A stretch of DNA of 64,000 nt from positions 29,048,495-29,112,494 of the forward strand of contig OZ024808.1 of assembly GCA_964017045.1 (NCBI GenBank), in the 5' to 3' direction. Both the position numbers and the translations under genes were made by a program. The notes beneath the pieces are model-generated. The model saw nothing but the letters and a program-made list of their open reading frames with translations. It had not been told where the DNA came from and made no database searches. Shown here in pieces: positions 45,701 to 60,700 of the stretch; within the stretch, counting starts at the first letter, position 1, and every line of letters starts with the position of its first letter. The stretch comes from Omphiscola glabra (lineage: Eukaryota; Mollusca; Gastropoda; Lymnaeidae).

Positions 45701-48700
45701 TATCAATAAAGATGTTCAGGGAATCTATCAGATATTGGGCATTCTTAATTAACTAAAGGTAAAAGCAACTTACAGCATCTTCAAATGAGGACCACCTGCC
45801 ATGGTGCTGTTTGGGATCTATTTTATTGAACCTCAACATGCACTCTATGGGACTCCTGGACTCTATCATGGAAGCCACTGTGGAGAGGAAATTCTTGTGA
45901 TGAATGCCTATAAACTGACCATGTCTCCAGCTGTAGTAGCCCATAGAGTAAACTATTATAAACTGACCATGCCTCCAGCTGTAGTAGCCCATAGAATAAA
46001 CTATTATAAACTGACCATGTCTCCAGCTGTAGTAGCCCATAGAGTTAACTATTATAAACTGACCATGCCTCCAGCTGTAGTAGCCCATAGAGTTAACTAT
46101 TATAAACTGACCATGCCTCCAGCTGTAGTAGCCCATAGAGTTAACTATTATAAACTGACCATGCCTCCAGCTGTAGTAGCCCATAGAGTTAACTATTATA
46201 AACTGACCATATCTCCAGCTGTAGTAGCCCATATTTTCTTTAGTGTTGGTCGTGACTTTCAACAGCTTCTCATTTTCTGCCTTTGTCCAAGGCCTGAATA
46301 AAACAAAAAATACAATACATTAAAAGTACATTCCTAAAAATTTGTTTTCAAAAAAGGATTTTTAGACTCAGTTTCAAGTAATCAAAAGATCAACAGTAGA
46401 TAATTTGTTTTGAATGATATGGTCATTTGACAGACTGGGCTAAGCTACAAACTGATATGGCAGCAGATGTAATAGTTTAGGGAGAAAACCCCAAGAATCA
46501 CCTCCCCCTCTCCTCCTCCCTCCCCTTAAAGTGATAAGAAATATTTCTTGAATACAAAAACAACAAAAAATAAAAAACAAACAAAAAAACAAACAACAAA
46601 AAAACAAACAACAAAAACAAGCAACAAAAAAAAACGTATGAAATATTACAAAAATATGCTTGAACTTAATGCAAATATTATCTCAAAAAAAAATAAATGG
46701 CCTGCATCTACTAATTAATTTTAATTCTTTTGAAACTTGGTCTCCTAAATACAATGTTTAGGACACAATCATCACCTTGGTTTGAGTTCTGGGTTGAAGT
46801 TTCTCTGATAGTGACTGAAGCACTGAAAAGCTGTGCGTCCGCTCTGAATTAAAATGTAACAAATGACAAACTTAACAATAATGATATTGTTAAACCAGGT
46901 TAGTTGAGTGTTTAAAAACAGGTTAGTTGAGTGTTTAAAAACAGGTTAGTTGAGTGTTTAAAAACAGGTTAGTTGAGTGTTTAAAAACAGGTTAGTTGAG
47001 TGTTTAAAAACAGGTTAGTTGAGTGTTTAAAAACAGGTTAGTTGAGTGTTTAAAAACAGGTTAGTTGAGTGTTTAAAAACAGGTTAGTTGAGTGTTTAAA
47101 AACAGGTTAGTTGAGTGTTTAAAAACAGGTTAGTTGAGTGTTTAAAAACAGGTTAGTTGAGTGTTTAAAATGGAATATAACAATTTTATTACACATTTAG
47201 AGAACAAGGAAATTATGATTTTAATTGTATTATTATTAATTAGGTATTTGTATATTTCACAATCTGTAATAATCAATCATCTAACAGACTTTTTGTAACA
47301 ATACATAAAGTAATTATACTTTCTGTATGTTAACTAATTATTACTGGAATATGATGATACATATGATGGATGGCCTGTAACTATTTATACTTGTTGAAAA
47401 ACTGAATAAATCCAATTGAATTCACACGGTACTTTATTACATGATAAATGATAAAATACCTCCTTGGCATTGTAACATCCTTGTAACTAATAAAGTTACA
47501 GTATATATAATATAATACACTTTGAATATCATTCTATCCTCAAATTCACATCATAGTAAAATTCGACATGACGTTGTCCTCATAGCTAAATTTCGTGCAC
47601 ACTCTCTCCACACATAAAATCATGAGTTCTTCTTCCGCTACAAAAATTAGTTCCTGCTTTTTCTCGTGATATTCGTTATTATTAGATCACTGCGCCATTG
47701 TGCTTAGGAATAAATAATATCGTCATGTGACTTAACTTGTTGTGTTACACCTTTGCTGCATGGATTTTAATTAGCCGACCAAAACTTTATTCAAAGCTTT
47801 TTTTATACCGGTACTCTTATCACATATCTGCACTTCATGATTTGTCATTTTGGCTGACGTAATTTATCTGCACTTCATGATTTGTCATTTTGGCTGACGT
47901 AATTTGTTTCATCTATAAAAATAAGTATTTACAAATGTATATTTCATTAAAACTCTCGAAATAACATGAATTTCATAACAAATAATTATCTAGCCTATAA
48001 ATTATAAATAAGTTGAAAACTTCAATCCAATGGAGCAGTCATGAAGTTCTCATCCGAGCTTTTAAAAAATGCCAAATTTAATAGGTAGTAAGTATCACTG
48101 GTGACAAGACACCATATGGGAGTTCTGCTTTTGTTTCTAGACACAAGTTCCTATTCCAAATGAGTTTAAACAATCTTTATTATTCAAATAAATTTGAATC
48201 CAGCTTATCAGTGTAGTGGACAAGAGGAATACCTTAGTTGATGTCATAATCTAATGTTGTCAGTCATAATCTAATGTTTTCAGTCATAATCTAATGCTAT
48301 CATAATCTATTGTTTTCAGTCATAATCTAATCTTGTCAGTCATAATTTAATGCTGTCATAATCTAATTTTTAAAAAATATTTGGGTACAAAAAACATGAC
48401 GATGACGTGAAAATCTCAATAACACATCTCCTTCAACCAAATATCCTAAAATCCACCCCCCACGCCCAATGAACTTACCCCAAGGTCTGCAGCAATGTTT
48501 GCCCAGTTCCCAGTCTCTGATTTGGTCACCAGGTCCATCAGCTTGTTCTCCTCCTCCTTGCTCCACGCTGAAGAGTTTAGAGTTGGACGTACTTGGTTGT
48601 CCCAAGCTTTCTGGCAGTCGATCCAGGAGGTGTTTCCGCCAAACTGACAGGGGATTAGGAGGTGACGTTAATTTTTTGTGCGGAACACCAACTCAGAAAT

Positions 48701-51700
48701 ATGTGAGCTGTAAGGTATCTGCTGTCCCCAGTTTTAGAAAAGCAATCGTCTGGCAATAAGCCTCTTGAATAATTCAAAATATGTTCATACATAGAATGAG
48801 CTTTGAAATCAGTCTAGCCATGGATATAGTAAATAATTTTTGGAAGAAATAAGAGATTATTAACCCCTTCATTACCGCTGGGTTGTGACATCGATTTTTG
48901 CTGAATCAGCAATAAAATAATATAAAAAAAAAATTCCGGTAATTTCATTCTCTATCCAATTCACTTTTTAACTCCTCTATAGATAAACGAATAAAGAAAT
49001 ATATAGTATTGAAATATGACGTCGAAGTGACGTCCTTGTTATTTTAGAAAAGTTCTTTGCTTTTTTTGTTATGACGACTATGTGACATCCTTGGTAATTG
49101 AAAGTGGGTGATAGTGACATCGCATCGATGTCATCGGTAGCAAAAAGGTTAATATATGGCCTTCCTAAATGAAGCATATGTTAAGCTGAATGTCTATTTT
49201 CATTGTATATGGTAATATTACAGTTACAATTTTAAAATTAATCAATTTTAATTTTAGGAAAACGCCTTAAGTTAATATAATTTCAGCTATATTTTGGAAT
49301 GAAGTGCAAGGTGGACATTTGATTTCTCACATTTCTTTTGGAAATCTTCATCCAGTCAACTTTTTCAGAATCTACATTTGCAAGTAATTCTTCTTCGGGT
49401 GTATTCCTGGGGGGGAGAAACAAAGCAATGATAACACTTGAATGAGAAATATTTAAGCACACACTTATCATGATAGATATGGATGCCACATGTCAGTGGA
49501 GGTGTTATTGAATATGCAGATATCTAAACTGATTTAATGACACTGTTGATCCTACTTTTTGTCTTTGATTTCCTCCTCCACTTGTGTTATTTCTGCTTGA
49601 TATTGTTTCAGTTCATTCCTGAAAATTGATAGACATTTTAAAAAATTATTTTAAATTAAAATAAAAAAGTTTCTGGGTGACTTTATCAAATTTTTAAGTG
49701 GCTTCTGCCTCTCAGTCACAAATTATGACTCTTCACTATTAATAAATAAATGGCATAATTTTTTTTAAAAAGTTATTTTCCTATATAAAAAAGTTGTTTA
49801 TAAAAATTTAGAATAAACAAAAGAAAATTTAATTTATGATTAAAATAATCTTCAGCATTTAAAAAAATATTTCACAAGTTTCAAATATCTCTGGTTCTTC
49901 TACGGGTTCTTCTACAGGTTCTTCTACCGGTTCTTCTACTCAAAGCAAGCTCCAGCAGGAATGAGAGTAACATGTTTACTGTAGTTAAAAAAAGACCTTT
50001 TCTCTTGCTGTTCCAGTCCACGCATGTAAATGCTCTCCCTGAGTGCCTCCTGTGCCTCTTCGGTAGAATTTTTAGTTGAGCTCTCTAAAGTTTTGGTTTC
50101 CCTGTTTATGTCTTGCGAAATCTCCTCCAACTCATCGCTGCAAGCTTTACATTTTTGAATCAAACCTTCCATCCTGTTAAATTTAAAAAAAAAAAGGAAG
50201 ATTTAAAAAAGATTATTTTATCTGACAAGGTAACTTAAAATTCTTTAACAGAAAAAGTAAATTTTTATTTACTCATTAACCAGTCTTTCTTAACCGACTT
50301 TTAATGGAAGCTCTTATATAGGCCTAGGGAAAAGGGGGGCATACTCCTTTCAGAAATTTACCTTTTTTAAAAAAAATAATAGAGTATAAATATGAAGAGT
50401 CACAGAGTCGGCTTTTTATTATATTAATTATAAAGTATACAAATGAATATTATTAAGTAATCATAATTAAAAGGACGTCATTAACTTCCAATTATCCTGT
50501 CTGAGTTTAGGCATCTGAACATTTTCGCAAGCTCAATGCCATCCCCATGTAAAGTTGTTTGTGTCAATCATTGATGGCTTATGTACCAGTACTCATTTAT
50601 ACAACCATGATTCTGTGTCATTATGTACCAGTACTCATTTATATAACCATGATTCTGTGTCATTATGTACCAGTACTCATTTATATAACCATGATTCTGT
50701 GTCATTATGTACCAGTACTCATTTATATAACCATGATTCTGTGTCATTATGTACCAGTACTCATTTATACAACCATGATTCTGTGTCATTATGTACCAGT
50801 ACTCATTTATACAACCATGATTCTGTGTCATTATGTACCAGTACTCATTTATATAACCATGATTCTGTGTCATTATGTACCAGTACTCATTTATACAACC
50901 ATGATTCTGTGTCATTATGTACCAGTACTCATTTATATAACCATGATTCTGTGTCATTATGTACCAGTACTCATTTATATAACCATGATTCTGTGTCATT
51001 ATGTACCAGTACTCATTTATATAACCATGATTCTGTGTCATTATGTACCAGTACTCATTTATACAACCATGATTCTGTGTCATTATGTACCAGTACTCAT
51101 TTATATAACCATGATTCTGTGTCATATTCAATTACAGGTAAATCCATTTCATTTCCTTCATCAATTTTCGATAGGTTCTACATGGGTCTGTTTGATAGTC
51201 TTGTTACGTGCCATTATGGTTTTGAAAATTTAATCTGCATTAAGATTTGGCTCTTAGCAAGAACAATACCTCACAAAGAATGGAGAAAAGTAGTACCCAA
51301 AGAAAACCTTACCAAAACTAGTGATACTAACAATGTTCATTTAATGTAACTATTACATTTCTATAAAAAAACAAATTCAAATAAAAAAACAAACTCTATC
51401 AACTACAGCACACCAATTGAAACGGTACACTCCTAAAAAAATTAAAATATTAAATAAAATCCATCCCTGTGGCGCTACAGCCCATGTAGAGCTTTGGCCT
51501 GCCTCACCACATCCTTCCACTCAGACCATTCATGTGGCACTACCTAATACTTTTCTTTTCCATGCTTTGATTCCCAGTTGTTGTAGAACTTTTCCCCACA
51601 TCATCCATCCATCTAAGCCTAGGTCTACCTTTGAGTCGGTTTCGGTGCTGCACCCTCTTCACTCCTATCATTTTGAATTTCTTTCTAAATATCCAGCCCA

Positions 51701-54700
51701 GTGTAGCCTGCTTTTTAAAAATTTCTGCTTCTAGTGGGGATTCTCATATAGACTGTATAATTCCTGGTAGGTATTCTCCATCCATATTCATCCTTAATTG
51801 GTCTTTATATATTTTTATGATAACTTTTTTATCCCGTGCCTTGAATAGGTTTTCTGCCGTTTTTGTTAGGGTCCAAGTTTCACTTGCGTATGTTAAAACT
51901 GGTCTGAATAGTTTACTTTGTTTTTCTTGTAATGTTTTTACTTTTGAGTATTTTTCTGCCTACTGGAGTATACTCTGTTTCTGATCTTTTATTTCTGAAA
52001 GCAATTAATTTCTTTCATTTAATAAAAATCCTGGGTATTTGAGTTGATATATTTTTTCAAAAGTGTGGTGTCTAATTTTAAAGGTTTCATCTGTATGTTC
52101 TTTTCTTAACCTATTCACGTGTTTTGTTTTTTGGTAGTTAGCTTCCAGTGCTGTGTCATCAGCATATGCAAGATACCAAAGGAGTTGGTTGTAGAGAGTG
52201 CCCATTGGTTGTATGTCTTGGGTTTCCCTCAGAAAGTATCCCGTTATTGTTCCCCATGTCAATATGTACGCTTCATACAACTCTCTCCAATGTTAGGTTA
52301 AATAACATACAAGTCAGTGAGTCTCCCTGTCCTAAGTCTCATCTATTCTGAAATTCCCTTGAATATTGTCCTAGAACCTTCTAGAACCTTGATTAGGCTT
52401 CTTGACTTGTTCAGTGTTACATGTATCAGTCTTGTCAGTTTGTTGTTCAGTGTTACATGTATCAGTATCAGTCTTGTCAGTTTGTTGTTCAGTGTTACAT
52501 GTATCAGTATCAGTCTTGTCAGTTTGTTGTTCAGTGTTACTTGTATCAGTCTTGTCAGTTTGTTGTTCAGTGTTACATGTATCAGTATCAGTCTTGTCAG
52601 TTTGTTGTTCAGTGTTACATGTATCAGTTTTGTCAGTTTGTTGTTCAGTGTTACATGTATCATTCTTGTCAGTTTGTTGTTCAGTGTTACATGTATCAGT
52701 CTTGTCAGTTTGTTGTTCAGTGTTAGATGTATCAGTCTTGTCAGTTTGTTGTTCAATGTTACATGTATCAGTCTTGTCAGTTTGTTGTTCAGTGTTACAT
52801 TTATCAGTCTTGTCAGTTTGTTGTTCAATGTTACATGTATCAGTCTTGTCAGTTTGTTGTTCAGTGTTACATGTATCAGTCTTGTCAGTTTGTTGTTCAG
52901 TGTTACATGTATCAGTCTTGTCAGTTTGTTGTTCAATGTTACATGTACCAGTCTTGTCAGTTTGTTGTCCAGTGTTACTTGTATCAGTATCAGTCTTGTT
53001 AGTTTGTTGTTCAGTGTTAGATGTATCAGTCTTGTCAGTTTGTTGTTCAGTGGGGCATGTATCAGTCTTGTCAGTTTGTTGTTCAATGTTACATGTATCA
53101 GTCTTGTCAGTTTGTTGTTCAGTGTTACATGTATCAGTCTTGTCAGTTTGTTGTTCAATGTTACATGTATCAGTCTTGTCAGTTTGTTGTTCAGTGTTAC
53201 ATGTATCAGTCTTGTCAGTTTGTTGTTTAATGTTACATGTATCAGTCTTGTCAATTTGTTGTTCAGTGTTACTTGTATGTCTTGTCAGTTTGTTGTTCAG
53301 TGTTACATGTATCAGTCTTGTCAGTTTGTTGTTTAATGTTACATGTATCATTCTTGTCAGTTTGTTGTTCAGTGTTACATGTATCAGTTTTGTCAGTTTG
53401 TTGTTCAGTGTTACATGTATCATTCTTGTCAGTTTGTTGTTCAGTGTTACATGTATCAGTCTTGTCAGTTTGTTGTTCAGTGTTACATGTATCAGTCTTG
53501 TCAGTTTGTTGTTCAATGTTACATGTATCAGTCTTGTCAGTTTGTTGTTTGTGCCAAACTCCTGCAGAGTCTCATATAGATATTTTCTTTTAACGCTGTC
53601 ATATGTCATTTTATTTTGTTGCATGGCTATATATATATATTTTTTTTTTACATGGCCAGGTTTCTGGCCCTGCGCAACCTTCCGGGGGGCTGCTCTTTAC
53701 AGCTCTCTAGATAGTTGCCTTAATTTTTGGGTAAGGTTCCTTAGCTTTTGTGGATCCTCCTGTTACGAACTGGAAATCATCAGTTGAATATCTTCGTTGT
53801 CTAAGGATAATTTAATTATTTGAAAAACCAATGATTCGAATAACAAATGTCTCTTTATTAAATATACAGCGTGTCTTCTGTATCCCATTCTCCCTCAGCA
53901 ACTATATTACTAACGCTCCATCACAAACTTCTATTACTGCTATCCAAACCATAATACATTTAACAACATCATTTCCCATACCCAAAATAAGTAACAAAAT
54001 ACAAACCATATAGCAATAGCTTCACAGATAATCTCAGCACCAAACACGCACCCACAAAACACTAACAAATCTTTATCAAATCACACACACCCCCCCCCTC
54101 CCTTTCCTACAAGGCAGAAGATTCTGATTTTGGTCCGCCACATGTATTTTATTTCCCTATCCGCTACCTGGGGAGGCGCTTGATGGAAGATAAGTATCTC
54201 ATCATGAGTAATATTAATGTACACACACACACCTATATATATATATATATATATATAGGGATTAAATTAGAACGACTTAGTAAATAAATTTTAGAAATTG
54301 CATCATTCGACAGCATTCTTCAAAACAAATAAAACACATTCCAACGTAAACAAACTTCTCCCAATCAAAGGAAGGGTGGGTAAGGAATGACACAGCACAA
54401 TTAGTGGGTTGTCAATATCAAGGCCAAACAATTGGGGAGAAAAGTGGTGGTGGCTAAAATTAGGCGTACACATATGCCATAACGTATCCGGAAATTTGAT
54501 CAAATTTCTTTTTGAACGCACTATACTATATAGTAAAACAAAATAATGCGTTGAAAAGGAAATTTGGCGCACAATTTTAACGTATAAACTAAAAAAAAGA
54601 TTCGATCAAATTTCCGTTCTATCAAATTTCCGTCGACAAAATTTCTTTCATCAAATTTCCGGTAACCATGCCATAACAGTCTGAAGCAACTTAACTTGCT

Positions 54701-57700
54701 AGTAAGCTTCTCAAGAACTTGAGATGCCATGCCAAGCTTGGAACCATTATAACTTAGTGAAGACAGGAGATAACATATGCAGATCTCTTCATAAAGGAGA
54801 GAGATTTTCCCATCACAATAGCAGCAAACTTGAGCAGTCGTGATAGGCACCTGGTTTAGTGGTTATGATAGGCATCCTGGGTGAGCGGTCATGATAGGCA
54901 CCTGGGTGAGTGGTCGTTATAGGCACCCTGAATGAGCAGACATGACAAGCCCCTGAGTGAGCGGTCATGATAGGCACCCTTGGTGAGCAGTCATGATAGG
55001 CACCCTGGGTGATCTTAATACAGCAAAAGGTAATGCAGTTCGATCTTTTATTTTGATTAACAACTTCTTGTAGATTCCCCTTCGACGTCCAGCCCCACAT
55101 GGAATTTAATAAGCTAAATTATAATTTACTTCTTCTGCAAATTTCATAAATAAGATTCAAGTGTTCACCTTGACATGTATGGTTTAAGCAGATTCTCCAG
55201 ACAATCTTCTACCACAGCTTGGTGCAAAATTGCTCTGACGGATTTCCTGACTTAAAAGAAAGAAACAAAAAAACCCACATAAATTATGTAGTCCATTTTT
55301 TCAATACCATCAATGCACCCATCCCTCATGAATACCATCAATGCACCCATCCCTCATGAATACCATCAATGCACCCATCCCTCATGAATACCATCAATGC
55401 ACCCATCCCTCATGAATACCATCAATGCACCCATCCCTCATGAATACCATCAATGCACCCATCCCTCATGAATACCATCAATGCACCCATCCCTCATGAA
55501 TACCATCAATGCACCCATCCCTCATGAATACCATCAATGCACCCATCCCTCATGAAGCCATCAATGCACCCATCCCTCATGAATACCATCAATGCACCCA
55601 TCCCTCATGAATACCATCAATGCACCCATCCCTCATGAATACCATCAATGCACCCATCCCTCATGAATACCATCAATGCACCCATCCCTCATGAATACCA
55701 TCAATGCACCCATCCCTCATGAATACCATCAATGCACCCATCCCTCATGAATACCATCAATGCACCCATCCCTCATGAAGCCATCAATGCACCCATCCCT
55801 CATGAATACCATCAATGCACCCATCCCTCATGAATACCATCAATGCACCCATCCCTCATGAATACCATCAATGCACCCATCCCTCATGAATACCATCAAT
55901 GCACCCATCCCTCATGAATACCATCAATGCACCCATCCCTCATGAATCCATCAATGCACCCATCCCTCATGAATACCATCAATGCACCCATCCCTCATGA
56001 ATACCATCAATGCACCCATCCCTCATGAATACCATCAATGCACCCATCCCTCATGAATACCATCAATGCACCCATCCCTCATGAATACCATCAATGCACC
56101 CATCCCTCATGAATACCATCAATGCACCCATCCCTCATGAATACCATCAATGCACCCATCCCTCATGAATACCATCAATGCACCCATCCCTCATGAATAC
56201 CATCAATGCACCCATCCCTCATGAATACCATCAATGCACCCATCCCTCATGAATACCATCAATGCACCTATCCCTCATGAATACCATCAATGCACCCATC
56301 CCTCATGAAGCCATCAATGCACCCATCCCTCATGAATACCATCAATGCACCCATCCCTCATGAAGCCATCAATGCACCCATCCCTCATGAATACCATCAA
56401 TGCACCCATCCCTCATGAATACCATCAATGCACCCATCCCTCATGAATACCATCAATGCACCCATCCCTCATGAATACCATCAATGCACCCATCCCTCAT
56501 GAAGCCATCAATGCACCCATCCCTCATGAATACCATCAATGCACCCATCCCTCATGAAGCCATCAATGCACCCATCCTTCATGAATACCATCAATGCACC
56601 CATCCCTCATGAATACCATCAATGCACCCATCCCTCATGAATACCATCAATGCACCCATCCCTCATGAATACCATCAATGCACCCATCCCTCATGAATAC
56701 CATCAATGCACCCATCCCTCATGAATACCATCAATGCACCCATCCCTCATGAATACCATCAATGCACCCATCCCTCATGAAGCCATCAATGCACTCATCC
56801 CTCATGAAGCCATCAATGCACCCATCCCTCATGAATACCATCAATGCACCCATCCCTCATGAAGCCATCAATGCACCCATCCCTCATGAAGCCATCAATG
56901 CACCCATCCCTCATGAAGCCATCAATGCACCCATCCCTCATGAAGCCTCTTACACAAATTTATTGAGAATATATACACCACACGGTGGCCATTGCTGGAC
57001 AGAATTTGAAACAGATTGTAACCCACTTCTGATCAGTTAGTTTAGTAATGTCCTTCACAAATCAAGAAACAAGGATCTTCATCCTGCTCAATTATTTTAA
57101 AACAAAAAGGATTTATTTTTTATATACACCAGAAATCTTTTTTTTTTACAACAGCATGAGAGTAATTGTCTAGAATGAAATAAAAAAAAAGGTTGACAAA
57201 ATGCAGCTATTGTTTGCAATATAATTAATTTTTTGAACTCAAAGTTAAAAATGCTTACCGTAGTGTTTGGGTTCTTTCCAAGATTCCACTACAATGGAGT
57301 CATAGTCTTTAGATTGTTTTTTTATCAAAACGTCCTCATTTGCCGAGGGATACTAATGAAAAGAAGGTGGCTTCAGCAGGTAAATTAAAAAAAAAAATAT
57401 CTATACAAGAAAAATGTTGAAATGTAAACTTTGAATGAAACTCATCAAACATTGTCTTTATCCTTAAAATATCAACCCCTTCTTGGTTTTATTATTTATT
57501 ATGAACTGAAAATATTAATAAATTCATTCAAGATAACTTTGAAAATGACATGAGTAAATAGCTAGAGCAGAGGGTTTATTTTGCTACTTTAAGCCACTTG
57601 CCGACAATCCATCCCTGAAGTAAGGGGCTCTGAAAGCTCCAATGGCTCCTGGTTTTGATTTAGGGCCACTCCCATCTGTCAGGTTTTTGTCCAGCTTGGC

Positions 57701-60700
57701 CTATGGAAATGATGCATGCAAATAATATTTACATTAAGAACTTCCTGTGCGCCACACTGCAAGGTGACCTGATTACTTCCTGGGCGCCACACTGCAAGGT
57801 CACCGGATTACAACAGTAAATTTTGCCAGCGTTTTGCAATTGCTTTACAATTTTCATGTAATTTTCTACAAAATCAAGAAATAATCAATGGTTTTTTTTG
57901 TACTTATAGTGTCATTGTGTTTTTCATAATAAAAACCAGAGGTTACAGATAGAAGAGTAATAGAAAGTTATCCATTTAAAGGAATGTCCACTGCAGTAAT
58001 TCAACTGCTGCTAGAATACATAATAAAACAAGTACAAATATATTCTTACACCTAAAAATTGTAGCTTAATTCAATTTTAAGACACTTATAATTTTCATGA
58101 TTAACTGCAGAAATAAATTGCGATAGCTCTACAAAAGCATATTGTTTTAACAAGTACTGTAAGCTACAAAAAACTAGTAAGTAGCCAATTTTATTTGCCA
58201 AAAATGTTCCAATTTCATTTATTTTGAATATTAAACATTAAGCAGTGACCCACAAAGAAGCCATTAATTAAAGTAGGAAAACTATTTCAAAGTGTTTATC
58301 AAAACTTTAACCAAAGCATTTAACATTTTTTTCTTCTTCTTAATTTAGAAACAGGCAAATAGTGGAAAAGAAAGGCCTTACTTGTTTTTGAGTATTTTTC
58401 TCCAAAGCTTGGTTGATATTTTCAATGTAGTTCATAAGAATCTTCTGCAGTGCTCTGTTTAAGGTCAAGGTATTTTCTGGGCTTGCCTTGTCACCCATAA
58501 ATTCTGTGCGTGTTGGAAGTTGTAGAGGATTTCTTGCATTATCATCAGCCTAAAATGAATAAGGAACACAAAACATATTCATACACAGTATAAAGCGAAA
58601 CCTTGAAATAGGACACGTTGATATAGGACACGTTGAAATAGCACTGCCCTTGGCATGAGCACAAACACCAAGGATGGATTGATTTCTTAACAAAACCCCC
58701 TTGAAATAGCACTGCCCTTGTCATGAGCACAAACTCACACCTAGGATGGATTGATTTCTTAACAAAAAACTCTTTGAAATAGTAAATCCTATGCAACATG
58801 AAATGTTTCTGTCTGATAAAATCATGTTTTCCCCTGCAAATATATCATGGAAAATCTTTGAAGAAACAAGAACTATCAATGCAAGACTGCGTTCAAGCTT
58901 TGTGAAAGGACGTAGCAGAACACGGTATGAGGAAACTTGAAATAGAAAGACAGGACAATAAAAGTTTCATAATTATTGTGTAGTTAACATATACCGTACA
59001 TGTTATGTATTCACATCCTGTTTGTATTCTCATTTCTTTTTATAATCGATGGGCACGTCTTCTTCTTTCAAATTATTGAACTTGATCATCATTCAGCAGA
59101 ACTTGTACATAACATCAGCCCTTGCAAATGGCAGAACATCGTCCTTGCAAAGGGCATCACATCCTCCTTGCAAAGGGCATCACATTGTCCTTGTAAAGGG
59201 CATCACTTTGTCCTTGCAAATGGCATCACTTTTGCTTTGGTGCCATGGGTTTCAACATCCCCTTATTTCATTACATTAAGCTTTCAGGCATTTAGATCTC
59301 ACATTTCCTGAGAAACCACTAATACTATAATTAATAAACTTTACAATTAAAAATGAAAATATATCTCATTTTTTAAATTTCTATATCAGAATATACTTAC
59401 AACATTGTTACTAACTGATAAAAGGCTGGAATCGGAAGTAGCAATTGTTTCTGAAAATAAAATTAAAATAAAACAACTTTTTGCAATTGAAGATTAATGA
59501 TGTGACTTTTGTAGCCATTCATAAATGTCACACATATTGAGTTTTTTTATTTTGGGTGCGGGCTGGGGGAAATCACAGATTTGTTATGTTTCTATTACTA
59601 TTTTGTCTAACTTTGTGACTATTGGGGACTTAAACTCAAGCTTTTGGTGTTCATTTGGTGAGATGTGCCAGGAATGTATTTCACCTGTGGACTATATTTT
59701 AAATTATTATTTGTTGTGTAATTCTTTGGATATATATGTTATATTGTTATTAGTAATTTTCTTTGGAGGACACATTTTTAAATTAATGTATAAGACTCAT
59801 AAGTAATTAGAAGTCTAACTGCTTAATAACTTGTGAAATATTTATTTGTGGTGACTATAAATATAATTATTTCAATATCAAAGATAATTTGTTTTTTAAA
59901 AATTTTACATAAAAACATTTATACGCACCTTAATATGATTTTATAGGCCCCATATATCCTTTATAATAAATATCATACCCATTTGAAGTAAAGTTGTTTG
60001 TTTAGTAGCCATTCCATTACATATGTCCATGGCAAACAACTACACATTTAAAGCCACTGATAGTGATTAACCAATAATCTATGTTGAAAACATTTTTAAA
60101 AATTTATACTTAGTTATAATTGGTAATCCTTTCCATATATATACTGGATAGCCAATTTAATGACTTTATTAACTATCCAGCGGCTACAGCCATTATCCAA
60201 AATAGATGTAGACAAACAGGGACATGGTTGCCAAGAATGACCTAAAACGACGAGCGTTTTGAATTTCATCTTTGACAGCAGTCTTCACTCATGACTTTTT
60301 CATATGTCATAGATCAGTGTTTCCCAATCTTTTTATTCTTGTGGCTTGAGGAAAAGTTTCTATATTGCACCAGGACTGGTCCTAGATTTATTATTTATAC
60401 TTTATTTTTATTTTACCATAATCATGCATAGTCATGTTGTATGGACCAGCAATGTAACTTAATGTAAGGCTTGTAAAATGGTGCCATACCAATGACCAAC
60501 ATTTGGGGATTGCAGTTATAGTTATAGATGACATAATCAATTCTAGTCTGGTTTTTATTAATCTATAATAAATAATGAGTACATTTAATTAAATTTAACT
60601 ATGTTAAATTAATTTTAAACCTGGAAAAAAAAGAAATTCAAATAAATTCTTAGTTGAACTAGATCTATTATCAAGCTGACTGTAGGCTTTAACTAATGAA

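Noticed and set aside
50555..51349. 264-codon frame of CTSTHLYNHDSVSL repeats as a secreted repeat protein
   Set aside because: A 42-bp satellite read in frame; no signal peptide, and three frames are equally open.
52317..53787. Long open frames (300-460 codons) on both strands
   Set aside because: Pure 36-bp satellite; the peptides are simple repeats in several frames at once.
55246..55250. CAG at 55247-55249 as the exon 6 acceptor
   Set aside because: It breaks the phase with exon 5; the AAG at 55251-55253 gives HYVRKSVRAIL, which keeps frame and fits the family.
55305..56945. CRISPR array (28-bp repeats)
   Set aside because: Units are contiguous without unique spacers and the host is a eukaryote.
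59525..59806. Membrane-like 93-codon + strand frame
   Set aside because: Lies in SNAPC4 intron 1 antisense, composition typical of chance AT-rich frames.
60313..60520. hAT MITE with CAGTGTTTCCCAA end
   Set aside because: Only one end is convincing; no matching inverted partner or 8-bp duplication found.
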